Part shown: positions 26,835 to 35,112 of the stretch, piece by piece
Layout of the letters: the number at the start of each line of letters is the position of its first letter
Numbering within the stretch: the stretch's first letter is position 1
The notes under the pieces: generated by a model
Databases searched by the model: none
Seen by the model: the letters and a program-made list of their open reading frames with translations, nothing else
What the model was told of the DNA's origin: nothing
Assembly: GCA_036380735.1 (NCBI GenBank)
Contig: DASVEE010000071.1
Coordinates: 166,173 to 230,172, forward strand
Source of the DNA: DASVEE01 sp036380735
GTDB lineage: Bacteria; Acidobacteriota; Thermoanaerobaculia; Gp7-AA8
DNA: 64,000 bases
Reading direction: 5' to 3'
Program-made: the position numbers and the translations under genes

Positions 26835-27851
26835 ATGCGCAACCGCATCGTGAGTGCCGTTCTCTCTTCGATGATCGCCGTGACCGCCGCCGCGCAGGGC
26901 ATTCCGGCTCTCCTGAAAGAGCACAAGATCCCCGCCGTCGGCATCGGCGTCATCCGCGACGGGAAGCTGCAGCGCGTCGAGGTCTACGGCCAGCTCGCCG
27001 AAGGTGTCGCGGCGCCGTACGACACCATCTGGAACGTGGCGTCGCTGACGAAGCCGGTCGTGGCGCTGCTCACGCTGAAGCTCGTGGCCGAAGGCAAGTG
27101 GAGCCTCGACGAGCCACTCGCGAAACACTGGGTCGATCCCGACGTCGCCAACGATCCGCGGCACAAGAAGCTGACCACGCGCCACGTCCTCTCCCACCAG
27201 ACCGGCTTCAAGAACTGGCGCTGGCTGGAGGAGTCGAAGAAGCTCACGTTCAACGCCGATCCCGGCACGAAGTTCGGCTACTCCGGCGAGGGCTTCGAGT
27301 ACCTCCGCCGCGCGCTCGAGCAGAAGCTCGGCAAGTCGCTCGCGCAGTTGTCGCAGACCTACGTCTTCGACGCGGCCGGCATGCCCGACACGCGGCACCT
27401 CTGGGATGCTCGCATGGACGAAGCACGCTTCGCCCGCTGGCATGACGGTGAAGGGCGCAACACCTACACCGACCATCGCACCACCAAAGCAAACGCCGCG
27501 GACGACCTCCTCACCACCGTCGAGGATTACGGCCGCTTCGCCGCGTGGGTGCTGAACGGTGCCGGCCTGCCGCCAGCTCTCTTCAACGAGATGCTCAAAC
27601 AGCAAGCCACCATGCGCCCAGGCGCCGCCTTCAGCCTCGGGTGGGAGCTGATCCAGGACCTGCCCAACGGCGAGTACGCGCTGATCCACAGCGGCAGCGA
27701 TGAAGGGGTGAAGACACTCGTCATCCTCCTCCCCAGATCGAAGCAGGGCGTCGTGGTCCTGACGAACGGCGACAACGGCGTCCGTCTCTACCCGAAGCTC
27801 ATCACCGACCACCTCGACGTCGGGGCGGAGCTCCTCGAACGCGCGAATTAG
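26835..27851 (+). CDS. Secreted serine hydrolase, beta-lactamase (class C)/DD-peptidase family
   Basis: A 338-residue protein with a signal peptide (IVSAVLSSMIAVTAAAQ). The catalytic SxxK is SLTK in WNVASLTKPVVAL near residue 70. The second motif is YSG in FGYSGEGFEYL rather than the canonical YxN. The third motif is HSGSDEG near the C-terminus. These proteins hydrolyse D-amino peptides, esters or beta-lactams in the periplasm. The altered YxN motif is common in non-lactamase members, so an esterase or peptidase role is more likely than antibiotic resistance. It appears monocistronic. Confidence 0.85.
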   Translation: MRNRIVSAVLSSMIAVTAAAQGIPALLKEHKIPAVGIGVIRDGKLQRVEVYGQLAEGVAAPYDTIWNVASLTKPVVALLTLKLVAEGKWSLDEPLAKHWVDPDVANDPRHKKLTTRHVLSHQTGFKNWRWLEESKKLTFNADPGTKFGYSGEGFEYLRRALEQKLGKSLAQLSQTYVFDAAGMPDTRHLWDARMDEARFARWHDGEGRNTYTDHRTTKANAADDLLTTVEDYGRFAAWVLNGAGLPPALFNEMLKQQATMRPGAAFSLGWELIQDLPNGEYALIHSGSDEGVKTLVILLPRSKQGVVVLTNGDNGVRLYPKLITDHLDVGAELLERAN

Positions 27852-27911
27852 GGAAAAACGGGGTGAGGGCGGTCACAAGCGGCGCGGCACCGGGTCGCGA
27901 TACTCGGAACC

Positions 27912-29528
27912 ATGCTCCGCGTTGTGATCGGCCTCACGCTTCTCCTCCTCACCCCCGTGCTGTTCGGGGCGACGCAGGGCGCGCCGCTCGGCGTTCCGCA
28001 GCCGCTCTTTCCGCCGAACAACTGGTGGAACACCGACATCAGCGCGGCGCCGGTCGACAGCAACTCCGCGGCTTACATCCAGTTCATCGGCACCACGCGC
28101 GCGCTGCATCCCGACTTCGGCGGTGACGCCGGCGACGGCACCGTCTACGGCTTCCCCATCATCGTCGTCGACAGCAGACAGCCGAAGAAGACGGTCGAGT
28201 TCTTCTGGCCTGACCAATCGGACGGTGTCGATCACAGCACGGAGGAGTCCGTGCCGTTCTACCCCGTGCCCGATGAAGCCATCACGCAGTCCGCCTGGAT
28301 CGAGGGCGGCCAGCCCGGCAACGTCGATCTCCGGGACGACCACGACCGCCACATCCTGATCGTCGACAAGAACAACAACCGCCTGTACGAGCTGTACAAC
28401 GTCTGGTTCGACGGCACGCGGTGGCAGGCTGGCTCGGGCGCGCACTTTTACATGAACCGCAACGACCGCCGCCCCGACACCTGGACTTCCGCCGACGCCG
28501 CCGGTCTGGCCATCCTGCCGGGCCTCGTGCGCTATGAGGAGGTGTACGGCCCGGGCGAGATCCGCCACGCCCTGCGCGTCACCGTCCGCGCCACGAACGG
28601 CTACGTCTATCCCGCCTCGCACCGCGCCGGCTCCACCGCGGGCGCGCTCCCGATGGGCGCGCGGCTACGCCTCAAGGCGAGCGTCGATCTCTCCACGTTT
28701 CCGGCCGAGATGCAGAAGCTCTTCCGCGCGTTCAAACGCTACGGCCTGATCGTCGCCGACAACGGGTCCGACATGTACATCAGCGGCTCGTACGACACGC
28801 GCTGGAACAACGACATCCTCAATCCGCAGTTTCGCCGCCTCAAGGCGAGCGATTTCGAAGTCGTCCAACTCGGCTGGGCGCCACAGGTCACACTCGTAGC
28901 GACCATCCCGCCCACGGTCGGCAACAACCAGCCGGCGTTCATCACGGTGACGGCGAAGAACGTCAACGACAACGTCGTCACCAGCTACCGCGGCACGATC
29001 CAGTTCACCTCCTCCGATCCCGCGGCCACGCTGCCGCCGCCGTACACGTTCACCGCCGCCGACAACGGCGTGCACACGTTCCCCGCGGCTCTCACGCTGC
29101 GCACGAACGGCGCGCAGGTCCTCACGGTGACCGACGCGGCGAACGCGCAGATCACCGGCTCGCGCGGCACGACGGTCGTCCCGGTGCTCCACACCGCGCC
29201 GCAAGCGGCGTACTGGGCCTGCTTCCACTACACCTCGCGCACCGACGCCGACGCGCACATGAACCGCCTCAACCTCGACGCGACCCTCGTCGCCACCGGC
29301 TATCCCGATTACCCGTACGTCGTCATCGAACGGTGGGACTGCGGCTCCTGCGCGCAATCCCCCGAGCCGCTCTTCCTCGCCGAGCGCCACGTCACCGGCA
29401 TCCCCCCAGGCACGAACGAGCGCACCGCCATCGGCAACGACGGCACCCCGCTGCTCGTGCGGAGACGCGAAGGCGCCAGCTCCGCCCCACTGCGCAACCC
29501 CGCGACGGCCTATTCCACCGTGGAGTAA
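27912..29528 (+). CDS. Large secreted protein of unknown function
   Basis: A 538-residue protein with a signal peptide (MLRVVIGLTLLLLTPVLFGA). The first 330 residues form one domain starting LFPPNNWWNTDISAAPVD with many aromatic and Asp/Asn residues (DRHILIVDKNNNRLYELYNVWF), reminiscent of extracellular beta-propeller or hydrolase folds. Residues about 335-420 look like a bacterial Ig-like filamin-type module (NNQPAFITVTAKNVNDNVVTSYRGTIQFTSSDP). The C-terminal part has a cysteine pair (WDCGSC). I do not recognise the family. It probably acts outside the cell. Confidence 0.72.
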   Translation: MLRVVIGLTLLLLTPVLFGATQGAPLGVPQPLFPPNNWWNTDISAAPVDSNSAAYIQFIGTTRALHPDFGGDAGDGTVYGFPIIVVDSRQPKKTVEFFWPDQSDGVDHSTEESVPFYPVPDEAITQSAWIEGGQPGNVDLRDDHDRHILIVDKNNNRLYELYNVWFDGTRWQAGSGAHFYMNRNDRRPDTWTSADAAGLAILPGLVRYEEVYGPGEIRHALRVTVRATNGYVYPASHRAGSTAGALPMGARLRLKASVDLSTFPAEMQKLFRAFKRYGLIVADNGSDMYISGSYDTRWNNDILNPQFRRLKASDFEVVQLGWAPQVTLVATIPPTVGNNQPAFITVTAKNVNDNVVTSYRGTIQFTSSDPAATLPPPYTFTAADNGVHTFPAALTLRTNGAQVLTVTDAANAQITGSRGTTVVPVLHTAPQAAYWACFHYTSRTDADAHMNRLNLDATLVATGYPDYPYVVIERWDCGSCAQSPEPLFLAERHVTGIPPGTNERTAIGNDGTPLLVRRREGASSAPLRNPATAYSTVE

Positions 29529-29547
29529 CGCTGGGCCTCACCGGACG

Positions 29548-29590
29548 GGTGGGGTCCCATCCGTCCCATAGGTCCCATTCGTCGTCCCCC
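29548..29590. repeat. Right arm of the 9-bp repeat with G-rich core
   Basis: GGACGGGTGGGGTCCCATCC followed by GTCCCATAGGTCCCATTCGTCGTCCCC. The core matches GGGTGGGCGGGG elsewhere. Only one arm is present, 31 bases before the glycosyltransferase start. Confidence 0.75.
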
Positions 29591-29620
29591 GCGCGTGCCG
29601 ACGTAAGATCCGCAACACGC

Positions 29621-30619
29621 GTGACCGCCCTCTCCATCGTCATCCCCACCTTCAACACCGCGCACATGACGCTGGAGTGCTGCCGCGCCGCGCTGGCCGC
29701 GCTGCCGGAAGAGGGGGAGGTGATCGTCGTCGACGATGCCTCCACCGACGGCACCGCGGAGTTGCTGCGCGCCACGCTCCCCGCGGTGCAGGTCGTGCGG
29801 CTGCAAACGAACCAGCGCTTCGCCGCGGCGGCCAACGCTGGCATCGCGGTGGCGCGCGGGCGCCTCGTGCTGCTCCTCAACAGCGACACCGTCATCGAGC
29901 CCGGTGCGGTCGCCGCGTTCCTCGAAACCTTCGCGCATGACGCGCGCCTCGGCGTCGCAGGCGCGCGGCTGCTCGACGCCGACGGCACATCGCAGTGGAG
30001 CGGCGGCCCCACGCCGACGCTGCTCTGGCTCACGGTGATGGTCAGCGGGATCGCGCGCTTCCGCCCCCGCCGACGGCGCGCGGCGGGAAGCGGCGCCGTC
30101 TCCTGGGTCAGCGGCGCCGCCATGGCGTTCCGCCGCGAGACGTGGGACGACGCCGGCCCGCTCGACGAAAGCTACCGCTTCTACGCCCAGGACCTGCACT
30201 TCTGCATGCGGGCCGCCGCGAAGGGCTGGGGCGTGCGCATCGTCGAGAGCGCGCGCGTCGTGCACGACGGCGGCACGACGGTGCGCCAGTGGCGCGGTGT
30301 GGCCGGGTTGCCGCACGATCCCGCGCTCCTCTGGCTCGACCTCCTGCAGTGGGGACGGGCGCATCACGGCCGCCTGTGGGCCATCGGCGCGCGGCTGCTG
30401 ATGATTGCCGCGGCGACGGCGCGCGTCATCGCGCGGCGCGCGTACGCGCTGCTCCTCCGCGGCGAAGAGCGGCAGCGTGCGCGCTCAGCGACGCGCGCGT
30501 ACGCCACGGCTCTGCAGCAGCTCTTCGTAGAACGCGAGCAGCCCGCGCGCGAGCGTGTCGGTCGCGTAGCGCGTCTCGACGAACCGCCGTCCGGCGTCAC
30601 CGATCGCGACCGCACGTGA
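29621..30619 (+). CDS. Family 2 glycosyltransferase
   Basis: GTG start at 29621 (VTALSIVIPTFNTAHMTLECC); the frame extends further upstream only into the previous gene and repeat. The 332-residue protein has the GT-A nucleotide-sugar site VVDDASTDGTAELL and the DxD-like LLLNSDTVIEPGAV. VSGAAMAFRRETWDDAGPLDESYRFYAQDLHFCMRA is typical of rhamnosyl-type GT2 enzymes. It would add a sugar to a surface polysaccharide. Its last 45 codons overlap the convergent GT4 gene by 135 bases; that tail is arginine-rich and may be non-functional. It lies in a small polysaccharide cluster with the GT4 and Gmd-like genes. Confidence 0.88.
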   Translation: MTALSIVIPTFNTAHMTLECCRAALAALPEEGEVIVVDDASTDGTAELLRATLPAVQVVRLQTNQRFAAAANAGIAVARGRLVLLLNSDTVIEPGAVAAFLETFAHDARLGVAGARLLDADGTSQWSGGPTPTLLWLTVMVSGIARFRPRRRRAAGSGAVSWVSGAAMAFRRETWDDAGPLDESYRFYAQDLHFCMRAAAKGWGVRIVESARVVHDGGTTVRQWRGVAGLPHDPALLWLDLLQWGRAHHGRLWAIGARLLMIAAATARVIARRAYALLLRGEERQRARSATRAYATALQQLFVEREQPARERVGRVARLDEPPSGVTDRDRT

Positions 30620-31663
30620 CGGCTCCCGCAGCAGCTCCTGCACCGCCGCCGCGAACGACGCCGCATCGTCGGCAATGACGATGTTCTCCCCATGCGTCAC
30701 GTCGAGCCCCGAAGCGCCGATCGTCGTCGACACGACCGCCTTCCCCAGCGCCATCGCTTCCAGGATCTTGATGCGCATCCCGCCGCCGGCGAAGAGCGGC
30801 GAGACCACCACCGTCATCGAGCGGAGGAACGCCGCCGCATCCGGCACCTCAGGTACGAACGTCCCGCCGAGCCGCGCGCGCAGCCACGCCGGCGCGTTGC
30901 TCCCGCCGACGTGCAGCTCCGCGACCACGATTCGCGGCTGCAGTTCCTCGGCGATCCACAATGCCGCCTCCTGGTTCGGGCGGTAGTCGAGCGACCCGAG
31001 AAACCCCACCGCGCTCGGCCGCTCGCTGCTGCGATCGAGCGGCTCCAGCTCCACGCCGCCCGGCAGCACGTGCATCGGCCGCGTGCACCCGAGTGCGCGA
31101 AACTCACGCGCGTCGTCCTCGGTGATCGGCACGAGCGCGTCGCACGCGTCGAGCGTCCCGATCTCGTACCGCCGTAAGCTGCGCGCAATGGCGAGCCGCG
31201 CGATGCGCTTCACGAAGTTGCGCTCGCGCGCCGCGAGCTGCTCCCAGATCCGGAACTCCACGTTGAGCGAGCGCAGCACCGACACCGCGTTCGATTCGCG
31301 AATCAGTGGCAGATACGGGAGCAGGAAGGGACTTTCGATCTGCACCACGTCGAAGCGGCCCGTGCGCAGGAGCTCGCGCAACGCGTCGGCGAACCGCGGC
31401 GAGTAGAAGCGCGCCACCAGTTGCGGCGCGCCAAGGCGGAACGCGCGCCACAGCGCCGCGAGGTGCGCCCCCGTATCGATGTCGATCGCCGTCGCAGGCA
31501 GCGGCATCCGCGCCACGTCCGCGTGCTGCTTGCGCGGATTCAGCGACAGCACGTGCACGTCCGCCCCCAGCCGCTGCAGCGCACGCCCGATCTGCAGCAT
31601 GACCACACGCCCGCCATCGGTGGGCGGGTAGGGCAGTCGCGGCGTCAGTTGCAGAATGCGCAT
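30485..31663 (-). CDS. Family 4 glycosyltransferase
   Basis: Start at ATG 31663 (MRILQLTPRLPYPPTDGGR). The 392-residue GT-B protein has the N-terminal acceptor domain with PPTDGGRVVMLQIGRALQRLG. The C-terminal donor domain includes VGFLGSLDYRPNQEAALWI, PLFAGGGMRIKILEAMALGKAVVST (the EX7E-like site) and GASGLDV. It would transfer a nucleotide-activated sugar during surface glycan assembly. It is divergent from the Gmd-like gene, with a repeat arm between them, and its 3' end overlaps the GT2 gene. Confidence 0.9.
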   Translation of the reverse strand: MRILQLTPRLPYPPTDGGRVVMLQIGRALQRLGADVHVLSLNPRKQHADVARMPLPATAIDIDTGAHLAALWRAFRLGAPQLVARFYSPRFADALRELLRTGRFDVVQIESPFLLPYLPLIRESNAVSVLRSLNVEFRIWEQLAARERNFVKRIARLAIARSLRRYEIGTLDACDALVPITEDDAREFRALGCTRPMHVLPGGVELEPLDRSSERPSAVGFLGSLDYRPNQEAALWIAEELQPRIVVAELHVGGSNAPAWLRARLGGTFVPEVPDAAAFLRSMTVVVSPLFAGGGMRIKILEAMALGKAVVSTTIGASGLDVTHGENIVIADDAASFAAAVQELLREPSRAVAIGDAGRRFVETRYATDTLARGLLAFYEELLQSRGVRARR

Positions 31664-31696
31664 GGTCAATCGAGACCGCCAGGCCCGGGCTCTCCC

Positions 31697-31738
31697 ACTC
31701 CCATCTGTCCCATTTGTCCTATTCGTCCCATCGTTCCC
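31697..31738. repeat. Right arm of the 9-bp repeat in a divergent promoter region
   Basis: CCCATCTGTCCCATTTGTCC, then CCTATTCGTCCCATCGTTCCC. A single arm between the divergent glycosyltransferase (start 31663) and Gmd-like (start 31781) genes. Confidence 0.8.
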
Positions 31739-31780
31739 GCCCCGCAATCCCGGACCGGTCGCTTATCATGCCGCCCGCTG

Positions 31781-32761
31781 ATGAAAACGGCACTCGTTTT
31801 TGGCGTCTCCGGTCAGGACGGCGCGTATCTTTCGCGGCTGCTGCTCGACAAGGGTTACGCCGTCCACGGCACGTCTCGCGACGCGGCGCGGCACTCCTTC
31901 GAGCGCCTCGAAGCGCTCGGCATCGGTGACCGCGTCGTCACGCACTCCATGACCCTGCGCGATCGCGACGAGCTGCGCCGCTTCCTCGACGACATCGCCC
32001 CCGACGAGATCTACAACCTCTCCGGCCTCAGCTCCGTCGCGTTGTCGTTCGCCGAGCCGCACGCCGCACGCGCGTCCATCGCCGACGCGCAGCTCCTGCT
32101 GCTCGAGACCGTCCGGGCGAGCGGCGCCGCCACGCGCATCTACCACTCCGCCTCCACGGAATGCTTCGGCAACCTGCCGCACGGTGACGCCAGCGACGAG
32201 CGCACGCCGTTCGCGCCCTGCAGCCCGTACGCGGAGGCGAAGGCCGAGGCGCATCGCAGCACGATGCATTACCGCGAGACGCACGGCCTGTACGCCGTCT
32301 CCGGCATCGTCTGCAACCACGAGTCGCCGCTGCGCAGCGACACGTTCGTCACGAAGAAGTTCATCGCCGCCGCCGCCCGCGGCTCGAAGCTGACGGTGGG
32401 CGACCTCTCCGTCTCCCGCGACTGGGGCTACGCCGCCGAGTACGTCGAAGCCATGTGGCTGATGCTCCAACAGGAGCAGCCCGCCGACTACGTCCTCGCC
32501 ACCGGCGAGAGCCACACCGTCGAAGAGCTCGTGTGCGCCGCCTTCGCCGAATTCGGCCGCGACTACCGCGACCACATCACCGTAGACCCTTCCCTCTTCC
32601 GCCCCGCCGAGATCCGCTACAGCCGCGGCAACCCATCCCGCGCGCATGAAGCGCTGGGATGGGTTGCCCATACCCGGTTCGATGCCTTGGTCAAACTGCT
32701 GGCGGATGCAGAACGCGCGTCGTTGTCCAAACAGGCTCCGGCCGTCCTGTCGGCCGTATAG
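31781..32761 (+). CDS. GDP-mannose 4,6-dehydratase-like sugar-nucleotide epimerase/dehydratase
   Basis: Start at ATG 31781; a much longer frame upstream is repeat shadow. The 326-residue short-chain dehydrogenase has the NAD(P) motif GVSGQDGAYLSRLLLDKGY. The catalytic triad region is SASTECFGN (Ser/Thr-Glu) and YAEAK (YxxxK), and RSDTFVTKKF resembles the GDP-mannose dehydratase substrate loop. It would convert GDP-mannose to GDP-4-keto-6-deoxymannose, a precursor of rhamnose or fucose-type sugars. It sits among glycosyltransferases. Other NDP-sugar dehydratases are possible, so the symbol gmd is withheld. Its final codons lie in repeat DNA. Confidence 0.85.
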   Translation: MKTALVFGVSGQDGAYLSRLLLDKGYAVHGTSRDAARHSFERLEALGIGDRVVTHSMTLRDRDELRRFLDDIAPDEIYNLSGLSSVALSFAEPHAARASIADAQLLLLETVRASGAATRIYHSASTECFGNLPHGDASDERTPFAPCSPYAEAKAEAHRSTMHYRETHGLYAVSGIVCNHESPLRSDTFVTKKFIAAAARGSKLTVGDLSVSRDWGYAAEYVEAMWLMLQQEQPADYVLATGESHTVEELVCAAFAEFGRDYRDHITVDPSLFRPAEIRYSRGNPSRAHEALGWVAHTRFDALVKLLADAERASLSKQAPAVLSAV

Positions 32762-32787
32762 GACCCCATCGTCCTGTCGTTCCTCTA
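32755..32787. repeat. Minimal 9-bp-repeat hairpin between convergent genes
   Basis: GTATAGGACCCCATCGTCCTG followed by TCGTTCC: one unit on each side. It spans the end of the Gmd-like gene and the stop of the next, and is the shortest member seen. Confidence 0.55.
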
Positions 32788-33480
32788 ACCTTTCATCGCC
32801 TTCAGCGACGGCACGCCGAACCACGCTGTCTCGACAGCATTCAACGCCAGCTTGCCCAGCTGATCGAGCGTGCGCACGCCAACATGTGCCGGCGGCCGCA
32901 CGACTTCGGTGACCTCGTAGATCGCCTGATACACGTCCGGGTGGACCGTTCCTTCGTCGTTCTTGCTGACCGGGTAGCCGAAGAGGATCGGTTTCAGATA
33001 GACAAACCGGTATTCACCGAACTGATCGCGCACGGCGAATGTCTCCTCGATGGCCTGTCCCTCCACCACGCGGAAGCAGAGGAAGTGATCGACGCGCGGC
33101 GGCGGCGGGGACGTCGGGTCCGGCTCGTCGCCCTTGGCCTTCCGCGCCGGCATCAGCAGGTACTGCGAGTTGCCGAGCTGCCACTGCTGCCCCTGGCCGA
33201 ACTGGTTCGAGACGAAGACGGAGCGCTCCGGCGCTTCCCGCTGGATGCCGAGCTTGTACGCAAGCAGGTGGAGGCTCGGATGATGGACGTCCTCCGGCTC
33301 GCGCCCCTCGCGCGTCTTCCTCGCGGGATTGCCGAGATACTCGATCTGCAGGAGCGCCGTGTCGAAGGGCGCTTGATCGGCGGCAGTCTGAAGCTTCACC
33401 TTGAAGTCGACGCCGGTCTCCCGGACTTTCCAGAAAAGATAGTGATCGTTACACGTCTCCGGTGCGTTCTGTCGCTGCAT
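32785..33480 (-). CDS. Hypothetical protein
   Basis: Start at ATG 33480, with a GAGGAG ribosome-binding site just upstream at about 33490-33500; the frame extends upstream only through repeat DNA. The 231-residue protein has no signal peptide. It starts MQRQNAPETCNDHYLFWKVR and looks like a compact mixed alpha/beta domain with Pro-rich PDPTSPPPPRVDHF in the middle. HHPSLHLLAYKLGIQ and DQFGEYRFVYLKPILFGYP are conserved-looking blocks. I recognise no family. It is divergent from the LanC-like gene. Confidence 0.6.
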   Translation of the reverse strand: MQRQNAPETCNDHYLFWKVRETGVDFKVKLQTAADQAPFDTALLQIEYLGNPARKTREGREPEDVHHPSLHLLAYKLGIQREAPERSVFVSNQFGQGQQWQLGNSQYLLMPARKAKGDEPDPTSPPPPRVDHFLCFRVVEGQAIEETFAVRDQFGEYRFVYLKPILFGYPVSKNDEGTVHPDVYQAIYEVTEVVRPPAHVGVRTLDQLGKLALNAVETAWFGVPSLKAMKG

Positions 33481-33544
33481 TCCGTACTCCTCGCAGAGGA
33501 GACGATCGCTCGACCTCGCGTGTGAAACGCCATCCGTCCAACTG

Positions 33545-33594
33545 CCCTGTGGGGTCCCATAGGTCCCGCAGGTCCCATCCGTCCCATCGGTCTC
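33545..33594. repeat. Right arm of the 9-bp repeat, divergent promoter region
   Basis: TGTGGGGTCCCATAGGTCCC and GCAGGTCCCATCCGTCCCATCGGTC. A single arm preceded by a GTGGGG core, between divergent starts at 33480 and 33715. Confidence 0.75.
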
Positions 33595-33714
33595 GCCGGA
33601 GGCCGCACGTAACACCTCGGTGAACGGTGCCGCCCTGCGGCCAAGGCCGCATTCCGTCCCGTTACACTGGTCGCACCGCGAACACGTTGTCGACCCGGAG
33701 GGCATGCCGCTGCC

Positions 33715-35103
33715 ATGACTCGCAAACTCATCGTGCTGTTCGTGCTCTTCGCCGCCATCGTCGTTCCGGCCGAGGCGAAGCGGCGGCCGGTGCAGCCGCG
33801 CGAGACGCGCGACTCCACCTACCTCGACGTTTCCCTCCGTGTGAGCAACTGGCTCGCGGCGATGGCGCAGCCGGCCGGCGAGCGCCTGGCGTGGCCGTAC
33901 GACGCCGCCACGCCGCGCTTCACCGCTCCAGGGCTACCCGGCACCGCGGGCGTCGGAACGTTCTACCTGCGGCTCTATCAGGTCACCCGCGATCCTCGCC
34001 ATCTGGCAAATGCGAACGCCGCGGCCAACGAGGTCGCGGCGACGCTGCTCCCCGCGACGCATTTCGACTGGCAGGCCGGCTCCGTCGGCTGCGGCTCGTT
34101 CCTTCTCGCGCTCTATCGCGAGACGCGCGATCCCGAGCAGTTGCGGCGCGCGCAGCGCGTCGCCGACAGCCTCCTCGCGCAAGCCATCCCCGACGGCAAC
34201 GGCGGGCTGTATTGGCTCGACTCCCGGACGCCCAACACGATCTACACCGGCATGGCTCACGGCGCGGCGGGCGTCGCGATGCTGCTGTTGCAACTCCATG
34301 AGCAGTCGCCGGACGCCCGCTACCTGGGCGCCGCCGAAAGCGCGCTGCAGTGGATCGCGCGCCACACCGTCCCCCTCGGCGCGAATGGCATCGGCTGGAA
34401 ACGCCTCACCACCGACAACCACGCGTATCACGGCTGGTGCGGCGGCTCGGCCGGCATCCTCTTCGTGCTGGCGAAGGCGTACGAGCTCATCGGCAACGAC
34501 GCCTACCGCACGCTGCTCGTCAAGACCGCCGACGGCCTCGTCGCCGCCGGCCGCCCCGAGCGCGTGGGCTTGTCGTGGCCGCAGACGAGCAACGGCAACG
34601 GTTCGTTCCTCGTCTACTGCCACGGCAGCGGCTCGGTCATCGGCGCGCTCACCGTCGCCTATGAGGTGACCGGCGACAGCCGGTATCTCGCCACCGCGCG
34701 TGCCGCGGTCGATTTTCTGGACGACGTCGGCGAGCGCCACGGCGAGGGACGCACGTGGCCACAGGTCGAGCGCGGCGACCTCCGCCAGTACGGGCTCATG
34801 ATCGGCACCGCGTCGATCGGCCACGCCGTGCTCCGCCTCTATCGCCACGATCGCGATCCTCGGCTGCTCGATCTCGCCAGGGCCGCGGCGGCCTTCCTCA
34901 TCGCCGAAGCAGATGCGCCGGGCGACTCGCAGACCAGTTGGCCGACGCTCGCGGAGCCAGTGCCGGCGCGCTACGCCAATGACCAGAGCACCAGGACCGG
35001 CTGGTGGGACGGCACCTCAGGCATCGCCATGTTCCTGCTCGAGCTGCACGACTACACCAATGGCCGGCAACCGCCTGCCGACTTTTCCCCCGCGAATCCC
35101 TGA
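33715..35103 (+). CDS. Secreted LanC-like protein with zinc site
   Basis: A 462-residue protein with a signal peptide (KLIVLFVLFAAIVVPAEA). The rest is an alpha/alpha-barrel of the LanC type, with repeated helix-GxxG units (TPNTIYTGMAHGAAGVAML, TGWWDGTSGIAMFLLEL). The three zinc ligands of lanthionine cyclases are present: Cys in YHGWCGGSAG and Cys-His in VYCHGSGSVIGAL. True LanC enzymes are cytoplasmic and cyclise thioethers on peptide precursors; here an export signal precedes the domain. No precursor peptide or dehydratase is visible nearby. A glycoside-processing role of the same barrel fold is an alternative. The lipoprotein gene follows after 9 bases. Confidence 0.8.
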   Translation: MTRKLIVLFVLFAAIVVPAEAKRRPVQPRETRDSTYLDVSLRVSNWLAAMAQPAGERLAWPYDAATPRFTAPGLPGTAGVGTFYLRLYQVTRDPRHLANANAAANEVAATLLPATHFDWQAGSVGCGSFLLALYRETRDPEQLRRAQRVADSLLAQAIPDGNGGLYWLDSRTPNTIYTGMAHGAAGVAMLLLQLHEQSPDARYLGAAESALQWIARHTVPLGANGIGWKRLTTDNHAYHGWCGGSAGILFVLAKAYELIGNDAYRTLLVKTADGLVAAGRPERVGLSWPQTSNGNGSFLVYCHGSGSVIGALTVAYEVTGDSRYLATARAAVDFLDDVGERHGEGRTWPQVERGDLRQYGLMIGTASIGHAVLRLYRHDRDPRLLDLARAAAAFLIAEADAPGDSQTSWPTLAEPVPARYANDQSTRTGWWDGTSGIAMFLLELHDYTNGRQPPADFSPANP

Positions 35104-35112
35104 CCACGTCCC

